Assembly (NCBI GenBank): GCA_964399625.1
Contig: CAYNSB010000046.1
Location: 1 to 26,140, forward strand
Reading direction: 5' to 3'
Source of the DNA: CAYNSB01 sp964399625
GTDB taxonomy: Bacteria; Planctomycetota; Phycisphaerae; Phycisphaerales; UBA1924
Length of the DNA stretch: 26,140 nt
Part shown: positions 1-7,237 of the stretch, one piece after another
Numbering within the stretch: the first letter of the stretch is position 1
Layout: every line of letters begins with the position of its first letter
Notes under the pieces: model-generated
Databases searched by the model: none
Seen by the model: the letters and a program-made list of their open reading frames with translations, nothing else
Told to the model about the DNA's origin: nothing
Program-made: the position numbers and the translations under genes

Positions 1-1
1 G

Positions 2-184
2 ATGGGGATCAACGAGCAGGGCGTGTTCCCCGAGATCAACATGGCCGACGCACAGTACACGCACGGCATGAACATCAATTTCACGTTCCGGAATTCGACG
101 CCCGAGCTCTCGCGTTTCGTGCTTGAGCAGATGGGCTTCCCGTTCGCGAAGCCCGAGGAGCCCTCGGCCCGCAAGTCCGCGTAA
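2..184 (+). CDS. rplE: 50S ribosomal protein L5, C-terminal part (5' end outside window)
   Basis: This is the last 60 or so residues of L5, the large-subunit protein that binds 5S rRNA and contacts the P-site tRNA. The visible part carries the L5 C-terminal pattern (GINEQGVFPEI, then a Met/Asp/Gly-rich stretch, then ITF-like NINFTFRNS). It ends with a short polar tail after GFPF and a TAA stop. The gene is cut by the left window edge, so the ATG at base 5 is an internal Met and not a start. It is followed after 39 bp by the S14 gene, which is the normal spc-operon order. The identification is firm; only the N-terminal two thirds are missing. Confidence 0.93.
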   Translation: MGINEQGVFPEINMADAQYTHGMNINFTFRNSTPELSRFVLEQMGFPFAKPEEPSARKSA

Positions 185-223
185 GACGCACCGATCGCAG
201 ATCACACGGATCAGGAACCCGAT

Positions 224-409
224 ATGACGACCAAGGCGCAGATGGCCAAGAGCAGGCGGACCCCGAAGTTCAGCACGCGGAAGGTGTACCGGTGCGAGCT
301 GACCGGACGGGACCGCGGGGTGTACCGCAAGTTCCGCATCTCCCGCATCATGCTTCGCAAGCTGGCGCTGGAGGGGAAGATCCCCGGCATGCGCAAGGCG
401 AGCTGGTAA
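224..409 (+). CDS. rpsN: 30S ribosomal protein S14, short form with degenerate zinc site
   Basis: S14 is a small-subunit head protein. At 61 residues, with the ending GKIPGMRKASW and the core RGVYRKF, it has the size and layout of the short, zinc-type S14 found in many bacteria. The usual ligands at positions 24, 27, 40 and 43 read Cys24, Thr27, Ser40 and Met43, so the CxxC...CxxC ribbon is gone. The long zinc-free S14 class is about 100 residues, so this protein is a short form that has lost metal binding. It sits between L5 and S8, as in most spc operons. The ATG at 224 gives exactly the 61 residues usual for the family; an ATG at 242 would remove conserved N-terminal residues. Confidence 0.95.
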   Translation: MTTKAQMAKSRRTPKFSTRKVYRCELTGRDRGVYRKFRISRIMLRKLALEGKIPGMRKASW

Positions 410-468
410 CCGCACTGTTCGCATCGAGCGACGCACCGACGAGCACGATCCCTCAGGACCCACGATCC

Positions 469-867
469 ATGGCAGTCACCGACCCCATCGCCGACATGCT
501 CACCCGCATCCGCAACGCGACGCGGAACAAGGACAAGAGCGTCAATTGCCTCAACTCTCGCGTGTGCCGCGGCGTCGCGGACGTGCTGCGCGACGAGGGC
601 TACATCACGGGCTACGACGTGGTGGACGACGGACGCCAGGGGCTGATCCGCGTCAAGCTGAAGTACGGCCCGCGCGGCGAGGTGCTGTTCTCCAAGATGG
701 AGCGGCAGTCCAAGCCCGGGTGCCGCGTGTACACCAACGTCGATTCGATTCCCAAGCCGCTGCAGGGGCTTGGCATCGCGATCGTGTCCACGTCCAAGGG
801 CGTGATGTCCGACCGCAAGGCGCGCCAGGAGCGCGTGGGCGGCGAGCTTCTCGCCATCGTTGAGTAA
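469..867 (+). CDS. rpsH: 30S ribosomal protein S8
   Basis: S8 is a primary 16S rRNA-binding protein of the small-subunit platform and, in E. coli, the translational repressor of the spc operon. The start is the ATG at 469, giving 132 residues that open with the family signature TDPIADMLTRIRNA. The second half has the C-terminal RNA-binding motif (STSKGVMSDRKAR). The frame is open further upstream to 292, but that part overlaps rpsN and reads as low-complexity shadow. It follows S14 after 59 bp and precedes L6 by 39 bp. Length and motifs are ordinary. Confidence 0.96.
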   Translation: MAVTDPIADMLTRIRNATRNKDKSVNCLNSRVCRGVADVLRDEGYITGYDVVDDGRQGLIRVKLKYGPRGEVLFSKMERQSKPGCRVYTNVDSIPKPLQGLGIAIVSTSKGVMSDRKARQERVGGELLAIVE

Positions 868-906
868 CCGGTCCCTCCTTCGAACGACTGATCAGAGAGA
901 AACGCC

Positions 907-1467
907 ATGTCCCGCATCGGAAAGCAGCCCGTTGAAGTGCCCGCCGGGGTGAAGGTCCAGATCCAGGGGCGCAAGGTCTCGATCTCGGGCCCCCAGGGGA
1001 CGCTGTCGTTCGAGCACCACGCGCTGGTGAGCGTGAAGTGGAACGAGAGCGAGAAGTCGATCGTGTGCTCGGTGGACACGACCAAGCTCGACGACGCCGA
1101 GGTCCGGGCGAACTGGGGCACGACCCGGGCGCTCATCAAGAGCATGATCCAGGGCGTGACCAAGGGGTACGAGAAGAGCCTCGAGGTGGTGGGCGTGGGT
1201 TGGGCGCCGACGATCCAGGGGAAGAATCTGAAGCTCGTGGTCGGCTTCGCGAACCCGATCATGATGCCGATCCCCGACGGGCTCAAGGTGACGCTCGACG
1301 AGAAGAACAAGCAGATCGTGAAGATCGCGGGCGCCGACAAGCAGAAGGTCGGCCAGTTCGCCGCGGAGATGCGGGCCCAGCGCAAGCCCGAGCCGTACAA
1401 CGGCAAGGGGATCAAGTACACGACGGAGACGATCCGGCGGAAGCAGGGCAAGCAGTTCGGCGCCTGA
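907..1467 (+). CDS. rplF: 50S ribosomal protein L6
   Basis: L6 lies near the base of the L7/L12 stalk and the sarcin-ricin loop of the large subunit. The 186-residue product opens with the L6 signature MSRIGKQPVEVPAGV and shows two repeated domains. The C-terminal one ends in the family pattern KPEPYNGKGIKYTTETIRRKQGK. A GAGAGAAA purine run lies just before the ATG. It continues the spc order S8-L6-L18. Nothing is unusual in length or composition. Confidence 0.96.
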   Translation: MSRIGKQPVEVPAGVKVQIQGRKVSISGPQGTLSFEHHALVSVKWNESEKSIVCSVDTTKLDDAEVRANWGTTRALIKSMIQGVTKGYEKSLEVVGVGWAPTIQGKNLKLVVGFANPIMMPIPDGLKVTLDEKNKQIVKIAGADKQKVGQFAAEMRAQRKPEPYNGKGIKYTTETIRRKQGKQFGA

Positions 1468-1485
1468 TCGGCGAGGAAGTAACCC

Positions 1486-1854
1486 ATGGACAAGAGCAGC
1501 CTGAAAGCCAAGCGTCGCGTCCGCCGTCGGGCGGCGATCCGCACCCGGATCGAGGGCACGCCCTCGCGCCCGCGTCTGGCGGTGTACAAGAGCCTGAACC
1601 ACTTCTACGCGCAGGTGATCGACGATCTGGCGGGCAAGACGCTCGCGTCGGCGTCCACGCGCGACGAGGGCGTGCTCGCGGCGGGGACCAAGCCGGGCAA
1701 CGCGCCCGCGGCGGCGTCCGTCGGGTCGCGCCTGGCGGAGAACGCGAAGAAGGCCGGCGTGAAGGCGGTCGTGTTCGATCGCGGGGGATTCAAGTTCCAC
1801 GGGCGCGTGAAGGCGTTCGCGGAGGCGGCACGCAAGGGCGGACTGCAATTCTGA
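1486..1854 (+). CDS. rplR: 50S ribosomal protein L18
   Basis: L18 helps anchor 5S rRNA to the central protuberance. The 122-residue protein has the basic N-terminal tail (KAKRRVRRRAAIRTRIEGTPSRPRL), then the family core with HFYAQVIDD, and ends with VVFDRGGFKFHGRVKAFAEAARKGGLQF, a near-consensus L18 C-terminus. It begins 18 bp after L6 and is followed by S5. The call is secure. Confidence 0.96.
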   Translation: MDKSSLKAKRRVRRRAAIRTRIEGTPSRPRLAVYKSLNHFYAQVIDDLAGKTLASASTRDEGVLAAGTKPGNAPAAASVGSRLAENAKKAGVKAVVFDRGGFKFHGRVKAFAEAARKGGLQF

Positions 1855-1909
1855 TCTAGGCAACGAGGCATTAGGGCATCGAGGGCGATCCAGAGAAAGC
1901 GACTGAGCC

Positions 1910-2629
1910 ATGGCTGAACTGCTCGACGAAGTATCACAAATCGAATCCACGACGATCGGCGTGGCGCGGACGAGCGCGACCGTCAAGGGCGGTCGGCGGT
2001 TCTCGTTCGGCGCGCTCGTGGTCGTCGGCGATCGCAACGGGAAGGTGGGGTACGGGTACGGCAAGTCCAACGAGGTGCCGGCCGCCATCGAGAAGGCGCA
2101 GAAGTACGCCCGCAAGGCGATGGTGACGATCCCGATGGTCGGGCGCACGCTCCCGCACCAGGTCGAGGGCTCCCACCGTGCGTCGAAGGTTCGCCTGATC
2201 CCCGCGAGCCCCGGCACGGGCGTGGTGGCGGGTCAGTCGCTCCGCGCGATCCTTGAGATGGCGGGCATCACCGACTGCCTGACCAAGTGCTACGGATCGA
2301 CGAACAGCATCAACACGATCAAGGCGGCGTTCGCGGCGATCGAGAAGCTCCGCACGACGGCGCAGATCGCCGAGCTGCGCGGGCTCGACCTTGGCAAGAG
2401 CGAGATCGAGAGCAAGCTCGAGAAGGGCAAGTCGTTCATCGCGGCGATGCCCGTTCGCCCGCGCAAGGAGCGCGATGAGCGTCCGTCCCGCGGTGGTCGC
2501 GGCGGCGGTCGCGGTGGTCGCGGCGGCGGTGGTGGTGGGGGTGGACGCGGCCGCAAGCCCGACGGCGCTAAGCCCGAGGGTTCGGGCGGGGGCGATGCCC
2601 CGGCCGAGGGCGCCGCTCCGCAGGGCTGA
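1910..2629 (+). CDS. rpsE: 30S ribosomal protein S5 with Gly/Arg-rich C-terminal extension
   Basis: S5 works in decoding fidelity and mRNA unwinding at the ribosome entry site. Residues about 15-165 are a normal S5: the double-stranded-RNA-binding-like N-terminal domain with RRFSFGALVVVGDRNGKVGYG, then the C-terminal domain with GTGVVAGQSLRAILEMAGI and the Cys/Gly segment KCYGSTN. Typical bacterial S5 is about 165-175 residues. This one is 239, the excess being a tail from about residue 186 with RGG-type repeats followed by an acidic/Pro/Ala end. The tail looks disordered and RNA-binding-like. No L30 gene follows; the next gene is L15 after 71 bp. Confidence 0.96.
   Translation: MAELLDEVSQIESTTIGVARTSATVKGGRRFSFGALVVVGDRNGKVGYGYGKSNEVPAAIEKAQKYARKAMVTIPMVGRTLPHQVEGSHRASKVRLIPASPGTGVVAGQSLRAILEMAGITDCLTKCYGSTNSINTIKAAFAAIEKLRTTAQIAELRGLDLGKSEIESKLEKGKSFIAAMPVRPRKERDERPSRGGRGGGRGGRGGGGGGGGRGRKPDGAKPEGSGGGDAPAEGAAPQG
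2488..2554 (+). repeat. GGT/GGC/CGC-rich simple-sequence tract inside rpsE
   Basis: This in-frame low-complexity stretch consists of imperfect copies of units such as GGTCGCGGCGGC and then runs of G. It encodes the Gly/Arg-rich tail of S5. Such tracts are prone to length change by slippage; every unit is a multiple of three within the reading frame shown here. Confidence 0.7.
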
Positions 2630-2700
2630 GAGCAAACACCCGTCGCGCGGGGATCGGCGATCCTCGGTGCACCGGAACGAATCACGAAGGACAGCACGCC

Positions 2701-3282
2701 ATGATGATCCACGAAATCACGAAGGACGCGGGGAAGTACAAGGCCCGCAAGCGCGTCGGACGGGGCAAGTACGGCGCCCGGGGCAAGACGTCGGGCCGCG
2801 GCCAGAAGGGCGCGGGCTCGCGCTCGGGCACTGCGACGCGCTTCCAGTTCGAGGGCGGGCAGATGCCGTTCTTCCGCCGCATCCCCAAGTTCGGCTTCAC
2901 GAACGCGAAGTTCAAGGAGCAGTTCTGGATCGTCAACATCGGCGATGTGGCCAAGCACGCGGACTTCGCCAAGGGCGGCGCGGTCACGGCTGAGAAGCTC
3001 ATCGCCGCGGGCCTGGTCCGCGACGCTTCGCGTCCGCTCAAGGTGCTCGGGTCGGTGGGCGAGGAGGGCCTTCGGGTCAAGCTCGAGGTGACGGCGCACC
3101 GGGTCTCCGCGTCGGCCAAGAAGCTCATCGAGGGCGCCGGCGGCAAGGTGCACCAGATCGGCACGCGGAAGGACAAGGTGCGCGGTGTGGACCGCAACTC
3201 GTCGGACCTGACTCCCAAGAACCTCACCAAGAAGCTCAAGCAGACGACGCGCAAGGCCCCGGCCGCGACCGACGCGGAGTGA
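2701..3282 (+). CDS. rplO: 50S ribosomal protein L15
   Basis: L15 is an early-to-mid large-subunit assembly protein. The 193-residue product opens with a basic Gly-rich tail containing the L15 hallmark RVGRGKYGARGKTSGRGQKGAGSRSG, then GGQMPFFRRIPKFGF. The C-terminal globular part contains VKLEVTAHRVSASAKKLIEGAGGKV. It is longer than the usual 145 or so residues because of a basic C-terminal tail (from about residue 158). Two adjacent ATG codons at 2701 and 2704 are both usable. It follows S5 directly, so the rpmD (L30) gene usually found between them is absent. Confidence 0.96.
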   Translation: MMIHEITKDAGKYKARKRVGRGKYGARGKTSGRGQKGAGSRSGTATRFQFEGGQMPFFRRIPKFGFTNAKFKEQFWIVNIGDVAKHADFAKGGAVTAEKLIAAGLVRDASRPLKVLGSVGEEGLRVKLEVTAHRVSASAKKLIEGAGGKVHQIGTRKDKVRGVDRNSSDLTPKNLTKKLKQTTRKAPAATDAE

Positions 3283-3369
3283 GCCTCGCCTCCGCGGTCC
3301 GCACCGCCCCGACGGGCGCGTGCCGCACGCGGTGTCTGCCTCGAACGGATGCACCACACGCTCTTTCCT

Positions 3370-3422
3370 CGGCCCGATCGCACGCACCCGAGCCATCGGT
3401 TCGGACGCGTATGATCGGGCCG
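3370..3422 (+). promoter_or_regulatory. Inverted repeat with possible -10 box upstream of secY
   Basis: CGGCCCGATC at 3370-3379 is the exact reverse complement of GATCGGGCCG at 3413-3422, separated by 33 nt. The 3' arm overlaps a TATGAT hexamer (3410-3415) that could be a -10 box about 32 nt before the secY ATG. A smaller hairpin (CGCGTG / CACGCG, 3317-3331) lies upstream. The 165-bp gap is long for this cluster, so a separate secY promoter or an attenuator is plausible. Neither arm is followed by a T-run, so a standard intrinsic terminator is not supported. Confidence 0.4.
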
Positions 3423-3447
3423 CTTTGCTGATCGGACGGATCATCGC

Positions 3448-4845
3448 ATGATCAAGGCCCTGCTGAACATCTTCAAAGTGCCGGAGCTGAGGAGCAAGAT
3501 CCTCTTCACGATCGGCATGCTCATCGTGTACCGAGTCGGGTACTGGATCCCGCTGCCGGGCGTGGATCAGACGCAGCTCGCGGACTACTTCAAGAAGGCC
3601 GCGCAGGAGGGATCGGCGGCGGGTCGCATCGGCGATTACGTCTCGATCTTCTCGGGCGGATCGTTCCACCAGTCGACGATCTTCGGGCTGGGGATCATGC
3701 CGTACATCACGGCGGGCATCATCTTCCAGCTCCTGACCGCGGCGGTGCCGACGCTCAAGAAGCTGCAGGAAGAGGGCCCGACGGGTCGTCAGAAGATCAC
3801 GGAGTGGACGCGGTACGCGACGGTGTTCCTGTGCATCTTCCAGGCGGCGGGGTGGCTTGGCTTCATCAACAAGTCCGGTCTTGTCGCGCCCGGGCAGGCG
3901 GCGAACCCCGCGTGGTGGGTGATGGGCGTGGCGGCACTGACGGCGGGCACGGTGTTCCTGATGTGGCTGGGCGAGCAGATCGACCGGCACGGGATCGGCA
4001 ACGGCGTGTCCATGATCATCATGGCGGGCATCGTCGCGCGAATGCCCAACGCGGCCAAGTGGATCATCGATAACTTCAAGCCCGGCGACTCCGAGAAGCT
4101 TGGGCTCCTGGGCGTGGTGCTGATCGTCGCGGCGTTCTTCGCGGTGATCGCGGGGGCGGTGCTGCTGACGGTGGCGCAGCGACGCATCCCCGTGCAGCAG
4201 GCGAAGCACACGCGCGGGCGCCGGGTGTACGGCGGGCAGAAGTCGTACCTGCCGCTGCGCGTGAACCACTCGGGCGTGATGCCTGTGATCTTCGCGTCGT
4301 CGCTGATGATCTTCCCCTCGGTGATCCTCAAGAGCCTGGAGACGTCCGCGGTGGCGCAGGGCAGCGGGGCGCCGGACTGGTGGAAGGGCGTGATCCAGTG
4401 GCTCGCGACGGCGTTCTCGATCGGGCAGTTCCCGTACACGATCGTTGAGCTCGCGATGATCTACTTCTTCGCATACTTCTGGATCACGGTCCAGTTCAAC
4501 CCGGAGGAGATGTCCAAGCAGCTGCGCGATCACGGGTCGTTCATTCCGGGGCTGCGCCCCGGGCCGCGCACGGCGGAGTATCTCGAGACGGTGATGACGC
4601 GCATCACGTACGTGGGCGCGGCGTTCCTCGCGGTGATCGCGGTGATGCCCACGGTCGTGAGCAAGTCGATGAACATCGACTTCTCGGTGACGCAGTTCCT
4701 GGGCGGCACGGGGCTGCTGATCGTGGTGTCGGTGGTGCTCGACTTCATCCAACGCGTCGAGGCCAACCTGCTGATGCGTAACTACGCCGGGTTCCTGGGC
4801 GGCGAGGACTCGTCGGGCCCGCGGATTCGCGGCCCGCGCGGGTGA
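3448..4845 (+). CDS. secY: Preprotein translocase subunit SecY
   Basis: SecY is the channel of the Sec translocon in the inner membrane. The 465-residue protein shows about ten hydrophobic helices. Family landmarks include YRVGYWIPLPGVD after TM1, the plug/TM2 region SIFSGGSFHQSTIFGLGIMPYI, and the cytoplasmic loop QRRIPVQQAKHTRGRRVYGG. Near the end come NPEEMSKQLRDHGSFIPGLRPGP and the TM10 region GLLIVVSVVLDFIQRVEANLLMRNY. An insertion after LADYFKKAAQEGSAAGRIG makes it slightly longer than the E. coli protein. The stop codon overlaps the next gene's start (TGATG). Adenylate kinase, often located between secY and map, is absent. Confidence 0.97.
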   Translation: MIKALLNIFKVPELRSKILFTIGMLIVYRVGYWIPLPGVDQTQLADYFKKAAQEGSAAGRIGDYVSIFSGGSFHQSTIFGLGIMPYITAGIIFQLLTAAVPTLKKLQEEGPTGRQKITEWTRYATVFLCIFQAAGWLGFINKSGLVAPGQAANPAWWVMGVAALTAGTVFLMWLGEQIDRHGIGNGVSMIIMAGIVARMPNAAKWIIDNFKPGDSEKLGLLGVVLIVAAFFAVIAGAVLLTVAQRRIPVQQAKHTRGRRVYGGQKSYLPLRVNHSGVMPVIFASSLMIFPSVILKSLETSAVAQGSGAPDWWKGVIQWLATAFSIGQFPYTIVELAMIYFFAYFWITVQFNPEEMSKQLRDHGSFIPGLRPGPRTAEYLETVMTRITYVGAAFLAVIAVMPTVVSKSMNIDFSVTQFLGGTGLLIVVSVVLDFIQRVEANLLMRNYAGFLGGEDSSGPRIRGPRG

Positions 4846-5657
4846 TGCGGCTCCATTCTGCGGACGGCATCCGGGCTCTGGCCCGAGCTGGCGCTGCGCT
4901 CTCGCGGGTGCTGGGCACGGCGCACGCGGCGGCGCGAGCGGGCGTGACTCGCGTCGCGCTGGGCGACGTCGTCGCGCGTTGCATCGCGGGAGAGGGGGCC
5001 GAGCCGCTGCTGGCGAGCGTGCGCAATTCGCTGGGCGAGCCGTTTGCGGGCGCCGCGTCCATCCTCGTGAACGATGAACTGGGCGCCGCGATCCCCGATG
5101 GGCGTGCGTTGGCGGCGGGTGATCTCGTCACTATCGATGTCGCGCTGAGGCTTGCGGGCTGGTGCGCGGACGCCGCGACGTGCCTGGTCGTGCCCGGCGA
5201 CGAGCCCGAGCACCCACTGCGTGCGGTGCTCGAGCGTGCGCGGGGTGTGCTTCGAGTGGCGATGGAGCGGATGGGGCCGGGAGTGAGTTGGTCGAGCGTC
5301 TCGGAAGCGACCAATGCCGCCGCACGCGACGCGGGGCTGGCGATCGTTCCGGAGTTCGGGGGGCACGGCATCGGTCTACGGATGCAAGAGCCGCCGCGTC
5401 TGGCGTTCTGTACGGAAAAGAAACGGGATTCGAGTGGACTCCACGCGCCGCCATCGCAAGACTTCGTTCTCCAGGCTGGTATGGTGTTCACGCTCGAGCC
5501 GGTGCTGACGCCCGGGTGCGGGCGGGTGCACGCGGACTCGAATGCCTGGACGCTGCGCACGAGCGACGGAGCTGCGTGCGTGTGCGAGGAGTTGATGGTG
5601 TGCATCACGCCCGGCGGCGCGTCGATCCTCGCGTCGGGGCCGGGCTGGAGCCGATGA
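4845..5657 (+). CDS. map: Methionine aminopeptidase-like M24 protein lacking both catalytic histidines
   Basis: M24 'pita-bread' metallopeptidases of this type remove the initiator Met. The position right after secY and before infA is the classic map location. All five metal ligands of type I MetAP can be placed: Asp98 (TIDV), Asp109, His174 (GGHGIG), Glu218 (FTLEP) and Glu248. However, the conserved His of NDxxxHGIP (E. coli His79) is Ala81 in NDELGAAIP, and the His of GHGIGxxFHEEP (E. coli His178) is Gln181 in GLRMQEPP. It may be a weak or altered-specificity enzyme, another M24 hydrolase, or a non-catalytic ribosome-linked protein. The ATG at 4845 overlaps the secY stop; a GTG at 4842 is an alternative. 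The gene symbol reflects family and synteny, not proven activity. Confidence 0.8.
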   Translation: MRLHSADGIRALARAGAALSRVLGTAHAAARAGVTRVALGDVVARCIAGEGAEPLLASVRNSLGEPFAGAASILVNDELGAAIPDGRALAAGDLVTIDVALRLAGWCADAATCLVVPGDEPEHPLRAVLERARGVLRVAMERMGPGVSWSSVSEATNAAARDAGLAIVPEFGGHGIGLRMQEPPRLAFCTEKKRDSSGLHAPPSQDFVLQAGMVFTLEPVLTPGCGRVHADSNAWTLRTSDGAACVCEELMVCITPGGASILASGPGWSR

Positions 5658-5698
5658 TGCGGGAGTAGGCCCGCGGCAGGATCGACGAACGGAAGCGC

Positions 5699-5923
5699 AT
5701 GCCCAAGACCGACGAGAAGTTCACGTTCGAGGCGATCGTCACTGAGTCGCTGCCCAACGCGATGTTCAAGGTGCGTCTGCCCAATGAGCAGAAGACCGAG
5801 GTGCTCGCGTACGTCTCCGGAAAGATGCGGATGAACTACATCCGCATCCTGCCGGGCGACAAGGTCACCGTCGAGATGTCGCCGTACGACCTGACCAAGG
5901 CCCGCATCACGTACCGGCATTGA
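5699..5923 (+). CDS. infA: Translation initiation factor IF-1
   Basis: IF-1 binds the 30S A site during initiation. The 74-residue product is a single S1-type OB fold. Landmarks are the ITESLPNAMFKVRL strand region, VLAYVSGKMRMNYIRILPGDKVTVEMSPYDLTKARITYR, which is near-consensus except that the usual HISGK is YVSGK. Length is normal (usually 71-74). It follows the MetAP-like gene by 41 bp. In most bacteria the next gene is rpmJ; here two glycosyltransferase genes of about 2.1 kb intervene. Confidence 0.95.
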   Translation: MPKTDEKFTFEAIVTESLPNAMFKVRLPNEQKTEVLAYVSGKMRMNYIRILPGDKVTVEMSPYDLTKARITYRH

Positions 5924-5969
5924 GTCCGCGGGAAGCTCGAGCCCGCGTGGCGCGCCGCGTACAGATTTC

Positions 5970-5983
5970 GGAGGCGCTCACTG
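5970..5983 (+). promoter_or_regulatory. Strong Shine-Dalgarno before a possible CTG start of the GT87 gene
   Basis: GGAGG at 5970-5974 is followed after 6 nt by CTG at 5981, in frame with the GT87 gene and with no stop between. There is no ATG, GTG or TTG at a useful distance from this ribosome-binding site in that frame. This favours a CTG-initiated, 418-residue product over the GTG at 6065, which has no site of its own. Protein evidence would be needed to settle it. Confidence 0.45.
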
Positions 5984-6064
5984 AGCACGCCCGGCACGCA
6001 GGTCGGCCCCGTTTCGCTCGCGGCGCCGGCGTGTGCCGATCGAGCGGGTGACGATCGGGCGCTC

Positions 6065-7237
6065 GTGGTGGGGGCGTGGATCGCGTGGATCGCGGTGGCG
6101 GTGGTTTCGGTCGGGCGGGCGCTGCTGTTCTATCACAGTCCAAAGCACACGGGCATCTACCACGTGTTCGCCGACGCGGGACGGGACTGGGTGGCGTCGC
6201 GAACGCTGTACACGCCCGGCAGCGGGCTGGAAGTGTTCCGGTACCACCCGCTGCTCGCGGTGCTCTTCGTGCCTCTGTCCGCGCTGCCCGACGCGATCGG
6301 GAGCGCGCTGCTACGCCTGGCGAACGTGGGCGTGCTTGCCCTTGGGCTGCTGGAGAGTGCGCGTGTGTTCATGCCCAGCGCGGACGCGCGGCGGCGAGCG
6401 GCGCTGTTCCTGCTCGCGTGGCCTCTGGCGTTCCAGGCGCTGGGCGATGTTCAGACGACGGGGATCACGGCCGGGCTGTGCGTGCTGTGCGCGGCGTGGT
6501 TTGTGCGCGGGCTGAAGCAACGGACGTGGCGACCCATGCTCTGGGCTGGGCTTGCCGCGGCCGGAGCGGTGGCGATCAAGGCGTACCCGCTGGCGCTGGG
6601 GATGCTGCTGGTGCTGCTGGCGCCGCGGCGATTCGGGCCTTGGTTCGTGGTCGGGCTGATCGCGGTCTGTGCCGTCCCGTTTGTGGCGCAGCGTCCGTCG
6701 TACGTGAGTGAGCAGTACCGCACGTGGGTCGAGTTCGGGCTCAACGCGCGGGACAACGGCACCAGCGGGCTCGCGTTCAGGGACGTGCGGACGCTGCTGC
6801 ACGTGGGCGGAGTGACGCTCTCGACGAAGACCTACCAGATCGTCGAGGTGGTGGCGGGGGGCATGGCGGCGGCGCTCGTGCTCGCGCTGCGTGTGCGGGG
6901 CGTGGGTTTGGCTCCGCTCACGCTTGTGGCGTTCTGTCTTGCGACGCTCTGGATGACGGTGTTCGGGCCGGCGACGGAGTCACAGACGTACATCCTCGCC
7001 GCGCCCGCGTCGGCGTACATCGTGCTGCTGTGCGCGGGGGAATCGGCACGATCGCCTCGCGGAGTTCTCGCGATCGCGGGGCTCGTGCTCATCGCGATCA
7101 CGCAGTTCGCGCTGTGGTTCCCGCCGGGTCGTGCGGTGCACGCCTGGGGACTGCACGCGGCGGGCGGGCTGCTGCTGATCGCGGCGATCTCGTGGCACGC
7201 GTGGACGCTGGCTCGATCGGCGGAGGTGGCGCGATGA
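6065..7237 (+). CDS. GT87-type (DUF2029) polytopic glycosyltransferase
   Basis: This is a polytopic membrane protein of about 390 residues with roughly ten hydrophobic segments. It has the layout of DUF2029/GT87 transferases, which take mannose from a polyprenyl-phosphate donor on the outer face of the membrane. The first extramembrane loop carries the acidic, aromatic pattern expected there (HVFADAGRDWVASRTLYTPG), followed by FRYHPLLAVLFVPLSALP, typical of the family. The GTG at 6065 has no Shine-Dalgarno. The frame is open upstream, and a CTG at 5981 lies 6 nt after GGAGG (5970-5974), which would add a 28-residue hydrophilic cytoplasmic tail before the first helix. The stop overlaps the GT2 gene start (ATGA), so the two are translationally coupled. 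The acceptor is unknown. Confidence 0.72.
   Translation: MVGAWIAWIAVAVVSVGRALLFYHSPKHTGIYHVFADAGRDWVASRTLYTPGSGLEVFRYHPLLAVLFVPLSALPDAIGSALLRLANVGVLALGLLESARVFMPSADARRRAALFLLAWPLAFQALGDVQTTGITAGLCVLCAAWFVRGLKQRTWRPMLWAGLAAAGAVAIKAYPLALGMLLVLLAPRRFGPWFVVGLIAVCAVPFVAQRPSYVSEQYRTWVEFGLNARDNGTSGLAFRDVRTLLHVGGVTLSTKTYQIVEVVAGGMAAALVLALRVRGVGLAPLTLVAFCLATLWMTVFGPATESQTYILAAPASAYIVLLCAGESARSPRGVLAIAGLVLIAITQFALWFPPGRAVHAWGLHAAGGLLLIAAISWHAWTLARSAEVAR

Noticed and set aside
2655..2678. Small hairpin GGATC-GGC-GATCC in the rpsE-rplO gap as remnant or regulator of a lost rpmD
   Set aside because: A 5-bp stem is common by chance in this composition, and no L30-like coding remnant is visible in the 71-bp gap.
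892..4752. Long minus-strand open frames opposite the ribosomal genes (for example 2290-4752 and 892-2217)
   Set aside because: They are Arg/His-rich shadows of high-GC genes with no family signature, and the plus-strand genes are certain.
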